From Catellatospora coxensis (lineage in GTDB: Bacteria > Actinomycetota > Actinomycetes > Mycobacteriales > Micromonosporaceae): a DNA stretch of 64,000 nucleotides. Location: positions 1 through 64,000 of the forward strand of contig NZ_BONI01000029.1 of the NCBI RefSeq assembly GCF_016862635.1, given 5' to 3'. The notes below the pieces were generated by a model that ran no database searches, had not been told where the DNA came from, and worked only from the letters and a program-made list of their open reading frames with translations. Both the position numbers and the translations under genes were made by a program. Every line of letters starts with the position of its first letter. Position 1 is the stretch's first letter. This document shows positions 42,159 through 49,188 of the stretch, piece after piece.

Positions 42159-43130
42159 GTGCCACAGGTGCGCATCACGGTGCAGGACCCCGACGACGAC
42201 GTGTCGCGGGAGCTGACCGCCGAGTTCCTCGCCGACATCGGCGCCCGCTACGAGCGGTCCGGCACGGCCGCGGCCCCGGCCCTGGACCTCGCGGAGCTGC
42301 GCGCGCCGGACGGCACCTGGCTGGTGATGTACGACGGGGACGAACCGATCGGCTGCGGCGGCCTGCGCCGGTGCGACGACCACAGCGCCGAGGTCCGGCG
42401 GGTGTTCCTGCGCCCCGCCGCGCGCGGACGCAACCTGGCCCGCACGATGATGGTCGAGCTGGAGGACGTCGCCCGGCGGCGCGGCTACCGGCGCATCCGG
42501 CTCGACACCGGCGACCGCCAGCCCGAAGCCCTCCAGCTGTACCGGACCGGCGGCTACCACGAGATCGGCGACTACAACGGCAACCCGTACGCCCGGCACT
42601 GGCTGGAGAAGGACCTCGCGCCGCGGCCCGGCGACGTGCGCGTAGTCGCCCGCAAGTACGACGGCCGCCTGCACTGGCACGCCACCATGCCCCGGCTCGG
42701 CGAGGACGAGCACGGCGTCTGGCTGGGCGCGACGACGCACACGCCGTGGCGGCGCGGCGCGGAACCGGCCGTGTTCTTCCCGGTCGCGCACGTGGTGCTG
42801 ATCCCGCACGAGGGCGACTGGGTGGCCGCGTTCAACGCCGCCCCGCACCGCACCGAGATCTACATCGACGTGTCCGACCGGCCCGTGTGGCACGGCCCGG
42901 ACGAGGTCGTCTCCATCGACCTGGACCTCGACGTGGTCCGCCGCCGCGAGACCGGCGCGGTGGAACTGCTCGACGAGGACGAGTTCGACGAGCACCGGAT
43001 CCTGTTCGGCTACCCCGACGACGTCGTCGCCGGAGCGCGGCGCAACGCCGAAGAGCTGCTGGCGGCGGTACGCGCGCACACCGAGCCCTTCGGCGAGGCA
43101 AGCCGACCGTGGCTGGAGCGGATGAGTTGA
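42159..43130 (+). CDS. GNAT acetyltransferase fused to a DUF402 domain
   Basis: 323 aa, GTG start with GAGGGAGGA five bases ahead. Residues 1-155 are a GNAT domain (VFLRPAARGRNLARTMMVELEDVARRRG; LDTGDRQPEALQLYRTGGYHE) similar to the protein at 39204. Residues about 160-323 read as a DUF402/FomD-like domain: RKYDGRLHWHATMPRLGEDEHGVWLG, TEIYIDVSDRPVWHGPDEV, SIDLDLDVVRRRETG and ELLDEDEFDEHRILFGYP, with the acidic metal-binding cluster of that nucleoside-diphosphate hydrolase family. Joining both in one chain is unusual in my experience; linked modification and hydrolysis of one nucleotide-like substrate is a guess. Confidence 0.78.
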   Translation: MPQVRITVQDPDDDVSRELTAEFLADIGARYERSGTAAAPALDLAELRAPDGTWLVMYDGDEPIGCGGLRRCDDHSAEVRRVFLRPAARGRNLARTMMVELEDVARRRGYRRIRLDTGDRQPEALQLYRTGGYHEIGDYNGNPYARHWLEKDLAPRPGDVRVVARKYDGRLHWHATMPRLGEDEHGVWLGATTHTPWRRGAEPAVFFPVAHVVLIPHEGDWVAAFNAAPHRTEIYIDVSDRPVWHGPDEVVSIDLDLDVVRRRETGAVELLDEDEFDEHRILFGYPDDVVAGARRNAEELLAAVRAHTEPFGEASRPWLERMS

Positions 43131-43158
43131 TCCGGCCGCAGCCGGTGGGGCCTGGCGG

Positions 43159-43437
43159 TCACACGACGAATCCCCTGTCCTTGTACTCCCATATGGCTTC
43201 CCAGGACAGGAAGTCGCAGTCGCCGCTTCTCAGGTCGACGCAGATCGGCCCGTTGCCCCCCAGCTCGGCGTCCTCAATGCCGTGATCGATGAGATCGACG
43301 GTGTTGTACGGCACGATGAGCCGGTGGCCGTCGAGGAAGGCGCGCTCGGGCCAGACCCGGATCTCGCCGACGCCGCTCGGAATCTGCCGCGCAAGGTACC
43401 GGGCGGCCGCCGCGATCGCACTTTGTTCATCCAGCAT
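43159..43437 (-). CDS. Small Imm35/YrhB-like protein
   Basis: 92 aa from the ATG at 43437 (a TTG 17 codons earlier is possible). It starts LDEQSAIAAAARYLARQ and continues with strands including RAFLDGHRLIVPYNTVDLID, GGNGPICVDLRSGDCDFLSW. The N-terminal helix plus small beta sheet resembles the Imm35 (YrhB) family found as immunity proteins to polymorphic toxins, though many are solitary. No toxin gene adjoins it. It lies between the DUF402 fusion and a TetR gene. Assignment is by pattern only. Confidence 0.5.
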   Translation of the reverse strand: MLDEQSAIAAAARYLARQIPSGVGEIRVWPERAFLDGHRLIVPYNTVDLIDHGIEDAELGGNGPICVDLRSGDCDFLSWEAIWEYKDRGFVV

Positions 43438-43484
43438 CAGGTGATGTTCTCGCGATCGCGCCCGTGCCGACACGGCACGGTCGG

Positions 43485-44033
43485 TCAATCGGCGGTGAGG
43501 TAGCGCTGGATCGTCGGGCCGAGCCAGGTGACCAGGTCGTCCTCGGACATGGCCACGACCGGCGGGAACTCCAGGATGTAGCGGGCCAGGCCGATGCCGA
43601 GCATCTGCGCGCTGACCATCGCGGCGCGCACCGGCGCGCTCGCCGGGTCACCGGTGAGCTGGGCGATCTTCGGGGCGAGCTGCCCGGCGAAGATCTCGCG
43701 CATGCGCTCGGCCGCGCCGTCGTTGGTGATGCCGGTGCGCAGCAGCACCTGCAGTGACTCGCCGGCCTCCCACTGGCGCAGGAAGTGCCGGACGAACTCC
43801 GCCCCGAGCCGCTCGCGCGGCACCTCGGCCAGGGCGTCGAACCGCAGGTCGAACTCGGCGGCCGCGGCGAACAGCTTCTCCTTGCTGCCGAAGTAGCGCA
43901 TCACCATCGCCGGGTCGATCTTCGCGTCGGCGGCGATGGACCGGATGGTGGCGCGTTCGTAGCCGTCTGCGGCGAAGCGCTCGCGCGCCGCCGCCAGGAT
44001 GATCGACTTCGTTTCCTCCGAGGTACGCCGCAT
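43485..44033 (-). CDS. TetR-family repressor of the FAD monooxygenase
   Basis: 182 aa from the ATG at 44033; upstream in-frame codons lie inside the operator. HTH: ETKSIILAAARERFAADGYERATIRSIAADAKIDPAMVMRYFGSKEKLF. The rest is a helical ligand domain (ARYILEFPPVVAMSEDDLVTWLG at the end). It is divergent from the FAD monooxygenase, and the 101-bp gap is dense with GTCAAC/GTTGAC palindromes (44047-44122). The ligand is probably an aromatic compound or the monooxygenase's product. Confidence 0.87.
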   Translation of the reverse strand: MRRTSEETKSIILAAARERFAADGYERATIRSIAADAKIDPAMVMRYFGSKEKLFAAAAEFDLRFDALAEVPRERLGAEFVRHFLRQWEAGESLQVLLRTGITNDGAAERMREIFAGQLAPKIAQLTGDPASAPVRAAMVSAQMLGIGLARYILEFPPVVAMSEDDLVTWLGPTIQRYLTAD

Positions 44034-44046
44034 GTCAACAACTGTA

Positions 44047-44122
44047 GGCCAACACTTGTTGACAATCAACCCGGCCCGGGTCTACCGTCGAAGTCAACAA
44101 GCGTTGGCCAACGATCGTTGAC
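44047..44122. promoter_or_regulatory. Palindromic TetR operators between tetR and the FAD monooxygenase
   Basis: A 30-bp near-perfect palindrome at 44093-44122 is centred on CGTTGGCCAACG. GGCCAACACTTGTTGAC at 44047-44063 is an inverted copy of 44093-44109 with one mismatch. One site therefore lies against each divergent start. Confidence 0.8.
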
Positions 44123-44134
44123 CTGGAGGAAACC

Positions 44135-45283
44135 ATGTCCACCCCGACCGTCGACATCCTGATCGTCGGAGCCGGCCCCGCCGGACTCACCGCCGCCGTC
44201 GCGCTGACCCAGCGCGGACACACCGTCACCGTCGTCGACACGCAGGCCGAGGGCGCCAACACGTCCCGCGCCGCGGTGGTGCACGCCCGCACCCTGGAGG
44301 TGCTGGAGCCCTACGGCGTCACCGAGGAGCTGACGGCCCGCGGCATCCACGCGGCGCGGTTCACCATCCGCGACCGCGACCGGCTGCTCGTGCCGGTGCC
44401 GTTCGGCGGGCTGCCGACGCCGTTCCCGTACACGCTGATGATCTCCCAGGCGGAGACCGAGGCCGTGCTGCTGGCCCGGCTGAAGGAACTCGGCGGCACG
44501 GTGCTGCGCCCGGCCACGGTGACCGCCGTCCGGCAGGACGACACCGGCGTCACCGCCACCCTCGACGGCGGGCGGCAGATCCGCGCGGCCTACCTCATCG
44601 GGGCCGACGGCATGCACAGCACGGTCCGCCAGAACGCCGGGATCGGCTTCACCGGCAGCACGTACGCCGAGTCGTTCTCGCTCGCCGACGTCCGGCTCGA
44701 CGGCGCGGTCTCCGACGCGGAGGTCGTGCTGTACTTCTCCCCCGCCGGGATGGTCGTCGTCGCGCCGCTGCCCGACGGGACGTTCCGCATCGTCGCGACC
44801 GTGGACAGTGCCCCAGAAGTGCCTGACGTCGCGTTCGTGCAGCAGCTGCTCGACACCCGCGGGCCGAAGGCCGCGCCGGTCGCCGTCCGCGAGGTGGTGT
44901 GGGGCTCGCGGTTCCGGGTGCACCACCGCGTCGCCGACACGTTCCGCCACGGCCGGGTGCTGCTGGCCGGCGACGCCGCCCACGTCCACTCCCCGGCCGG
45001 CGGGCAGGGCATGAACCTCGGCATCGACGACGCGGCCGCGCTCGGCGAGGCGCTGTCCCGCGTGCTCCAGGGGGCCTCACCCGAGATCCTCGACGGGTAC
45101 GCCGCCGCGCACCAGGCGCACGCCCGCAAGGTCGTCACCTTCGCCGGGCGGCTCACCACGCTGGCGACCATGCCCGCGTACTGGCGACCGGCTCGCAACC
45201 TGGTGCTCGGGCTGCTCGGCCGCAGCGCCGCCTTCCGCCGCCGCCTGGCCTGGCAGCTCGCCGGCCTGGACCGCCGTCGGTGA
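44135..45283 (+). CDS. FAD-dependent aromatic monooxygenase
   Basis: 382 aa; TGGAGGAA precedes the ATG. The FAD-binding dinucleotide motif is ILIVGAGPAGLTAAVALTQRG and the second FAD motif is GRVLLAGDAAHVHSPAGGQGMNLGIDDA. Between them the class A flavoprotein monooxygenase DG motif appears as YLIGADGMHSTVR. This group hydroxylates phenols, tetracyclines, rifamycins and similar rings using NADPH. It is shorter than PheA/RdmE-type relatives (over 500 aa), lacking the C-terminal thioredoxin-like domain. With its repressor and operators it looks like a compound-inducible detoxification gene. Confidence 0.9.
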   Translation: MSTPTVDILIVGAGPAGLTAAVALTQRGHTVTVVDTQAEGANTSRAAVVHARTLEVLEPYGVTEELTARGIHAARFTIRDRDRLLVPVPFGGLPTPFPYTLMISQAETEAVLLARLKELGGTVLRPATVTAVRQDDTGVTATLDGGRQIRAAYLIGADGMHSTVRQNAGIGFTGSTYAESFSLADVRLDGAVSDAEVVLYFSPAGMVVVAPLPDGTFRIVATVDSAPEVPDVAFVQQLLDTRGPKAAPVAVREVVWGSRFRVHHRVADTFRHGRVLLAGDAAHVHSPAGGQGMNLGIDDAAALGEALSRVLQGASPEILDGYAAAHQAHARKVVTFAGRLTTLATMPAYWRPARNLVLGLLGRSAAFRRRLAWQLAGLDRRR

Positions 45284-45343
45284 CCCGCACCGCCGCAACC
45301 CGCCTGCGGGCCACAAACCGCAGCTCCGCGACATCAGATGTTG

Positions 45344-45395
45344 GGAAGGGCACCTTCTACAACGCATGGCGTTGTGAAGGTGCCCTTCCTTTCTT
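45344..45395. terminator. Bidirectional terminator of the GGAAGGGCACCTTC family
   Basis: GGAAGGGCACCTTC (45344-45357) pairs with GAAGGTGCCCTTCC (45376-45389), and ACAACGC (45359-45365) with GCGTTGT (45369-45375), around an ATG loop; one base is bulged. TTTCTT follows. It lies between the convergent monooxygenase and MBL genes. Confidence 0.85.
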
Positions 45396-46096
45396 CACAG
45401 CTGGAGGCGGAGGTTGGGGTGGGCGAGGATGACGGGGCAGCCTGCGTGCTGGGCGGCTTCGGCGAGGAGGCGGCCGTGGTCCAGCCAGGAGCGCAGGTGG
45501 GTCAGGATCAGTAGCTTGGCTCCGGCGCGGGCGGCGAGTCGACCGGCGTCGCCGGCGGTGAGGTGGCGCGGCACGCCGGTGTCGTCGAAGCCCGCGCCCT
45601 CGGCCAGCAGGACCTCGCAGCCCTGGGCCAGCTTGTCCAATGACTCGCAGGGGGCGGTGTCGCCGGTGTAGCAGAGGGTGTCGTCGACCCGGAAGGCGTA
45701 CGACTCCATGCCGTGCTCGACCGCCGCGACCGTGACCCGCAGCGACCCGAGGCGCGGCGGCTCCGACGGCAGGTCGTGGAACGTGAACTGCGGCGCGGGG
45801 TGCCGCCAGTTCAGCTCGTCGCGCAGGTTCGCCGGGCCGTACACGTCCAGCGGCGCGGCCTTGACCCGGTCCCGCACGTACGCGATCGGGCTCAGGTCGG
45901 AGCAGTGGTCGGCGTGCGCGTGCGAGATCAGCACCGCGTCCAGGGCCGCCGGATCGCAGTGGCGCTGCAGCGGGCCGACCGCACCCGTGCCCACGTCGAG
46001 CAGCACCCGGTGCCCGTCCTGCTCGACCAGGTAGCAGGACCCGGCACTGTCGGGGCCGGGCACCGACCCGGCACACCCCACGACTGTCAGCCTCAT
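45395..46096 (-). CDS. Metallo-beta-lactamase-fold hydrolase (RNase Z-like)
   Basis: 233 aa. The zinc motif is ISHAHADHCSDLSPI (HxHxDH at about residues 59-64). Other ligands are in AAVEHGMESYAFRV, CYTGDTAPCESL and LLILTHLRSW. The N-terminus MRLTVVGCAGSVPGPDSAGSCYL is the pattern of the RNase Z/ElaC-like and cyclic-phosphodiesterase-like MBL group in actinomycetes, without the RNase Z flexible arm. The substrate is probably a phosphodiester. Single gene between two divergent/convergent neighbours. Confidence 0.85.
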   Translation of the reverse strand: MRLTVVGCAGSVPGPDSAGSCYLVEQDGHRVLLDVGTGAVGPLQRHCDPAALDAVLISHAHADHCSDLSPIAYVRDRVKAAPLDVYGPANLRDELNWRHPAPQFTFHDLPSEPPRLGSLRVTVAAVEHGMESYAFRVDDTLCYTGDTAPCESLDKLAQGCEVLLAEGAGFDDTGVPRHLTAGDAGRLAARAGAKLLILTHLRSWLDHGRLLAEAAQHAGCPVILAHPNLRLQL

Positions 46097-46230
46097 CGTC
46101 GAACCTCCCCGTCGAAGTCCCCATGATGCCGCAAAGCCGCGCTGTCACGTGACCGTCGCCATGGTGACCGGGTGTGGACGATGTCCCACCAAGACCGCAC
46201 AATGGACCACCCAGCGAAAGGACCTTGATC

Positions 46231-46545
46231 ATGTCCCGGTTCCCTGAGGTCGTCGAGCGCATGGCGATCGATCCCGAGTTCGCCGCGCACGCCCGCACCA
46301 ACCCCGACGAGGTCAGCGCCGAGTACGGCCTGAGCCCAGACGAGGCCGCCCAGATGCTGGCGTTGACCGACGCCGGTTCGGGTGGCCCGACCGAGCTCGA
46401 CCAGCGCCTTTCCAAGAGCGGCATCGGCAGCGGCGGCCTGGCCGGCCTGCTGGCGGGACTCGACCGGTCCAAGAAGGACGACGACGAGAACAGCACCGAC
46501 CGGCCGCTGGGCCGCTGGGTGGGACCCGGCGCGAACGACAAGTGA
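46231..46545 (+). CDS. Small LigA/Nif11-like helical protein; possible RiPP-type precursor
   Basis: 104 aa from the ATG at 46231 (AAAGGA ahead of it). Residues 1-48 (SRFPEVVERMAIDPEFAAHA, then NPDEVSAEYGLSPDEAAQML) have the DPxF...P...YGLSxxE pattern shared by LigA-like and Nif11-like leader domains. The second half is Gly/Ser-rich with the acidic stretch SKKDDDENSTD and ends LGRWVGPGANDK. Leader-like start plus a low-complexity core is the build of some RiPP precursors, but no maturase, protease or exporter lies nearby. It may simply be a small regulatory protein. Confidence 0.55.
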   Translation: MSRFPEVVERMAIDPEFAAHARTNPDEVSAEYGLSPDEAAQMLALTDAGSGGPTELDQRLSKSGIGSGGLAGLLAGLDRSKKDDDENSTDRPLGRWVGPGANDK

Positions 46546-46548
46546 ACG

Positions 46549-47187
46549 CTACAGGCTGCGTTTGAGCATCGCGTCGGCGAGCGCGTCGGCGCACTCGGCC
46601 AGGCGCAGCCCGACCACGTCGAGGCGGCGCAGCAGCTCGCGCTGCTTGAGCACGGGACCGGTGACCTCGCCGCTGAGCAGCTCGGCCAGACCCTGGGCGT
46701 ATAGGTGGCGCACCCGGCCGGAGCGTTTGTGCGCGGCCAGCGCCGCCTCCGCCGCCTCGACCGGGCGGTCGACCAGCCGGTCCAGCGCCCGGCGCAGGTC
46801 GCGCAGGCCGATGGCGACCTGCTCCAGGATCGCCACCGCGTGGTGGTCCAGGCGTACGCCGTAGAGGTCCGTCTCGCGCACGTAGTCGCGCAGGTGGTCG
46901 AGCACGTCGTCGACGGAGCGGGACAGCCGGAACAGGTCCTCGCGGTCGATCGGGGTGGCCAGCGTCGCGGCCAGCTCGGCGACCAGCCGGCCGCGGTGGG
47001 CGTCGCCGTCGTGCTCGATCTCGGCGATGCGCAGCCGGGCCAGCGGCGGCTCGATCTCGCCGATGGTCACCATCACGGCCAGCGCCACCCCTTCCAGGGC
47101 GGCGTCGATCTGCGCGAGCACGATCGCCAGCACCCGTTTCGGGGCGCGCCCCGCGAGGTCGTCGAGCACCCGCCGCAGCCTGATCAC
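46549..47187 (-). CDS. DUF47 (PhoU-like) accessory protein of the phosphate transporter
   Basis: 212 aa from the GTG at 47187, which overlaps the PiT stop (GTGA). All helical. The pattern IEHDGDAHRGRLVAELAATLATPIDREDLFRLSRSVDDVLDHLRD matches DUF47/PhoU-like proteins, in which Asp/Glu-rich helices bind metal and regulate PiT transport. The N-terminus is MIRLRRVLDDLAGRAPKRVL. Coupled translation with the transporter supports a complex at the membrane. Confidence 0.88.
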   Translation of the reverse strand: MIRLRRVLDDLAGRAPKRVLAIVLAQIDAALEGVALAVMVTIGEIEPPLARLRIAEIEHDGDAHRGRLVAELAATLATPIDREDLFRLSRSVDDVLDHLRDYVRETDLYGVRLDHHAVAILEQVAIGLRDLRRALDRLVDRPVEAAEAALAAHKRSGRVRHLYAQGLAELLSGEVTGPVLKQRELLRRLDVVGLRLAECADALADAMLKRSL

Positions 47188-48185
47188 AGCGTGCTCCGCA
47201 AAGCCAGGCCCGCGGCGTAGCCGAGGGTGAGGCTGGCGGGGACGGTGACCAGCCAGGCGGTCAGCACGGGGGTGGCGAACTGCCAGCGGATGCGGCGTAC
47301 GCCGGTGCTGGCTCCCGCGCCGACCAGCCCCGCCGTGGCGGACTGGGTCATGCTGACGGGCACGCCCATGCCCGCGCTGCCGAACACCGCGGTGGCCGAC
47401 GCGACCCCGGCCGTGACCAGGGTCCACGGGCGCTGCGGGGTGAGCCCGCCGGCCGCGCCCCGGGCCATGCGCCGCAGGCTCAGCACCGCCCCGGCCGCGA
47501 ACACCAGCGCCGTCGCGCACAGCAGCAGCAGCGGCGGGGCCTGCATGCCGGGGGCCCGGTGGGCGACCCCGAGCGCGACGCCGACGACGGCGAACATCTT
47601 CTGCCCGTCGTTGGCGGCGTAGGCGAGGCTCTGCCCGGCGAACGCGGTGACGTGCGCGTACCGCATCGCGCGGGGCAGCCGGGACGTGGTGGGCAGGCGA
47701 CGGGCGGCCAGGCCGAGCAGGTAGCCGAGGCCGCCGCCGAGCAGCGGGGCGAGCGCGGCGACCGCGAGCACGACGGCCAGGGTGGACCAGGCGGGCGGCA
47801 CGCCCAGCCCGGCGCCGACCCCGGCCAGGCCGCCGAGCACGGCCAGGGTCACGCTGGTCGGCACCCCGCGCCAGGCCAGGGTCAGGACGAGGGCCAGCGC
47901 GACGCCGACCCCGGCGAGCACGACCAGGGGTCCCCGGACGCCGCCGGCGTCGACGAGGCGGTCGGTGAAGGTGTGCGCGACCGCGAGTCCGAACAGGGCC
48001 GGTCCGGCGATGATCGCGGCGAGCAGCACGGCGAGCACGCCGTAGAGGGGCAGTTCGCGCTGGCGCAGGGCGAGGGCGAGCAGGGCCGCGCCGTCGTTGG
48101 CGCCGCAGACGAAGACGAATCCGGTGGCCAGCATCGCAAAGCCGATCACCACGGCCGACCACCCCCGACTCCACCAGGAGTTCAC
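47184..48185 (-). CDS. Inorganic phosphate transporter, PiT family
   Basis: 333 aa with about ten TM helices. Both PiT signature repeats are present: FVFVCGANDGAALLALAL near the N-terminus and YAANDGQKMFAVVGVALG in the middle, each carrying the GANDxxxx/AANDGxK phosphate-site motif. The intracellular loop between the halves is short. It takes up phosphate, usually as a metal complex, with protons. It is followed by the overlapping DUF47 gene. Divergent from the 243-aa gene at 48276, with a 90-bp shared promoter region. Confidence 0.92.
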   Translation of the reverse strand: MNSWWSRGWSAVVIGFAMLATGFVFVCGANDGAALLALALRQRELPLYGVLAVLLAAIIAGPALFGLAVAHTFTDRLVDAGGVRGPLVVLAGVGVALALVLTLAWRGVPTSVTLAVLGGLAGVGAGLGVPPAWSTLAVVLAVAALAPLLGGGLGYLLGLAARRLPTTSRLPRAMRYAHVTAFAGQSLAYAANDGQKMFAVVGVALGVAHRAPGMQAPPLLLLCATALVFAAGAVLSLRRMARGAAGGLTPQRPWTLVTAGVASATAVFGSAGMGVPVSMTQSATAGLVGAGASTGVRRIRWQFATPVLTAWLVTVPASLTLGYAAGLALRSTL

Positions 48186-48275
48186 CGTACTTGATCAACT
48201 GAGTTCGCACGGTCGGAATCCCGATTGCCGCCCGACCGGGTGATCGTCTAGCGTCACTCGCCGGGAGGAACACTG

Positions 48276-49007
48276 ATGGCGAAGCTGAACCAGATCATCG
48301 CGGTCGAGAAGGGCATCAAGAGCCGCTCGTTCCAGGACCTGACCGAGGCCCACCACGCCGTGCAGAAGCCGGCGCTGCTGTCGGGCATCTCGAGGACATA
48401 CCAGGCCAAGGACGAGGAGGGCGAGCAGCTGCCGCCGGAGTCCACGAAGGTGCAGACCCGCGCCGAGGACGTGCTGCGCCAGATCGGCGTCACCCTGTCG
48501 CGGCTGTTCGACGTGACCGCGACCAAGGACGCGACCAACTGCACGGCCCGCGCCGACGTGGTCGTCGACGACCGGGTGCTGCTGTCCGACGTGCCGGTGA
48601 CGTACCTGCTGTTCCTGGAGAAGCAGCTCACCGACCTGCACACCTTCGTCAAGAAGCTGCCGGTGCTGGACGCCGCCGAGTCGTGGGTGTTCAGTGACTC
48701 CGCCGACTGCTGGTCCACCGAGCCGGTGCGCACCATCCGCACCAAGAAGGTGCCCCGCAACCACGTCAAGGCCGAGGCGACCGAGAAGCACCCGGCGCAG
48801 GTCGAGGTGTACTACGAGGACATCGCGGTGGGTTACTGGACCACGGTGAAGTTCTCCGGCGCGCTGCCGGCCAAGCGGGTGTCGACGCTGCTGGAGCGGG
48901 TGGAGAAGCTGCAGCAGGCGGTCAAGTTCGCCCGCGAGGAGGCCAACAACGCCGAGGCGGTCGACAAGCACGTCGGCGACCGCGTCTTCGGTTACCTGTT
49001 CGCCTGA
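48276..49007 (+). CDS. Conserved-looking 243-aa protein directly upstream of two tRNA-like RNAs
   Basis: 243 aa; GGGAGGA lies seven bases before the ATG, and TTGCCG (48225-48230)/TAGCGT (48249-48254) is a candidate promoter. I do not recognise the family with certainty. The protein is soluble and mixed alpha/beta, with a basic helix at the start (MAKLNQIIAVEKGIKSRSFQ), a middle part with VPVTYLLFLEKQLTDLHTFVKKLPVLDAAESW, a basic strand (VRTIRTKKVPRNHVKA) and a C-terminal coiled-coil-like helix (RVSTLLERVEKLQQAVKFAREEANNAE). The basic patches would suit RNA binding. The gene is followed within 35 bp by the two RNAs on the same strand, so it may bind or process them. Confidence 0.65.
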   Translation: MAKLNQIIAVEKGIKSRSFQDLTEAHHAVQKPALLSGISRTYQAKDEEGEQLPPESTKVQTRAEDVLRQIGVTLSRLFDVTATKDATNCTARADVVVDDRVLLSDVPVTYLLFLEKQLTDLHTFVKKLPVLDAAESWVFSDSADCWSTEPVRTIRTKKVPRNHVKAEATEKHPAQVEVYYEDIAVGYWTTVKFSGALPAKRVSTLLERVEKLQQAVKFAREEANNAEAVDKHVGDRVFGYLFA

Positions 49008-49014
49008 CGAGACT

Positions 49015-49034
49015 CCCCCGCCGGAGGGCGGGGG
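49015..49034 (+). terminator. GC hairpin between the 243-aa gene and the first RNA
   Basis: CCCCCGCC (49015-49022) pairs with GGCGGGGG (49027-49034) around a GGAG loop, 7 bp after the stop codon. No T tract follows, so it may be a processing or attenuating hairpin rather than a full terminator. Confidence 0.5.
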
Positions 49035-49041
49035 TGCGCGA

Positions 49042-49175
49042 GGAGCGCAAGCTGAAGCTGAAGCCGAAGCTGAACAACGCGGTGACAGTGTGGGTTCGAG
49101 TCCCACCCCCTGCACCACCTGCGGGGGTAGCCCAACTGGCAGAGGCAGCCGCGATCAAACTCAGATTCTCGCTCC
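49042..49175 (+). ncRNA. Y-RNA-like RNA A with permuted tRNA-like domain
   Basis: Read 5' to 3': basal stem 49042-49047 with 49170-49175 (6 bp); 49066-49073 with 49161-49168 (7 bp, one A-G mismatch); anticodon-stem-like 49078-49083 with 49148-49153 (6 bp, one G-U); T-arm GTGGG-TTCGAGT-CCCAC at 49090-49106; acceptor strand CCCCTGC (49107-49113) with GCGGGGG (49121-49127), 7 bp with one G-U; 7-nt cap ACCACCT; then TA, a 3-bp D-stem (49130-49132/49144-49146) and a D-loop with GG at 49138-49139. T-arm, D-arm and acceptor are therefore all tRNA-like but in permuted order, closed where a tRNA has free ends. The encoded ACCA in the cap may be chance. A GAAGCTGA repeat on the 5' side allows a second pairing register. 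This matches the layout of YrlA-type bacterial Y RNAs. Confidence 0.75.
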
Positions 49176-49188
49176 AGACTCAGCATTC

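Noticed and set aside
37440-43079. Very long minus-strand open frame (about 1880 codons)
   Set aside because: It overlaps proS, SDR and GNAT genes in the other strand; its composition is the His/Arg/Val-rich shadow typical of high-GC antisense frames, with no motif.
43159-43437. Toxin-immunity locus
   Set aside because: Only the Imm35-like candidate is present; no toxin or secretion gene adjoins it.
46174-47190. RiPP biosynthetic cluster around the small LigA-like protein
   Set aside because: Neighbours are phosphate transport and an MBL hydrolase; there is no maturase, exporter or protease.
49028-49117. Ordinary 90-nt tRNA with encoded ACCA
   Set aside because: The T-arm and acceptor fit, but no anticodon arm can form between 49049 and 49089; the acceptor strand pairs equally well with GCGGGGG downstream, in the permuted form that also yields D-arm and anticodon-like stem.
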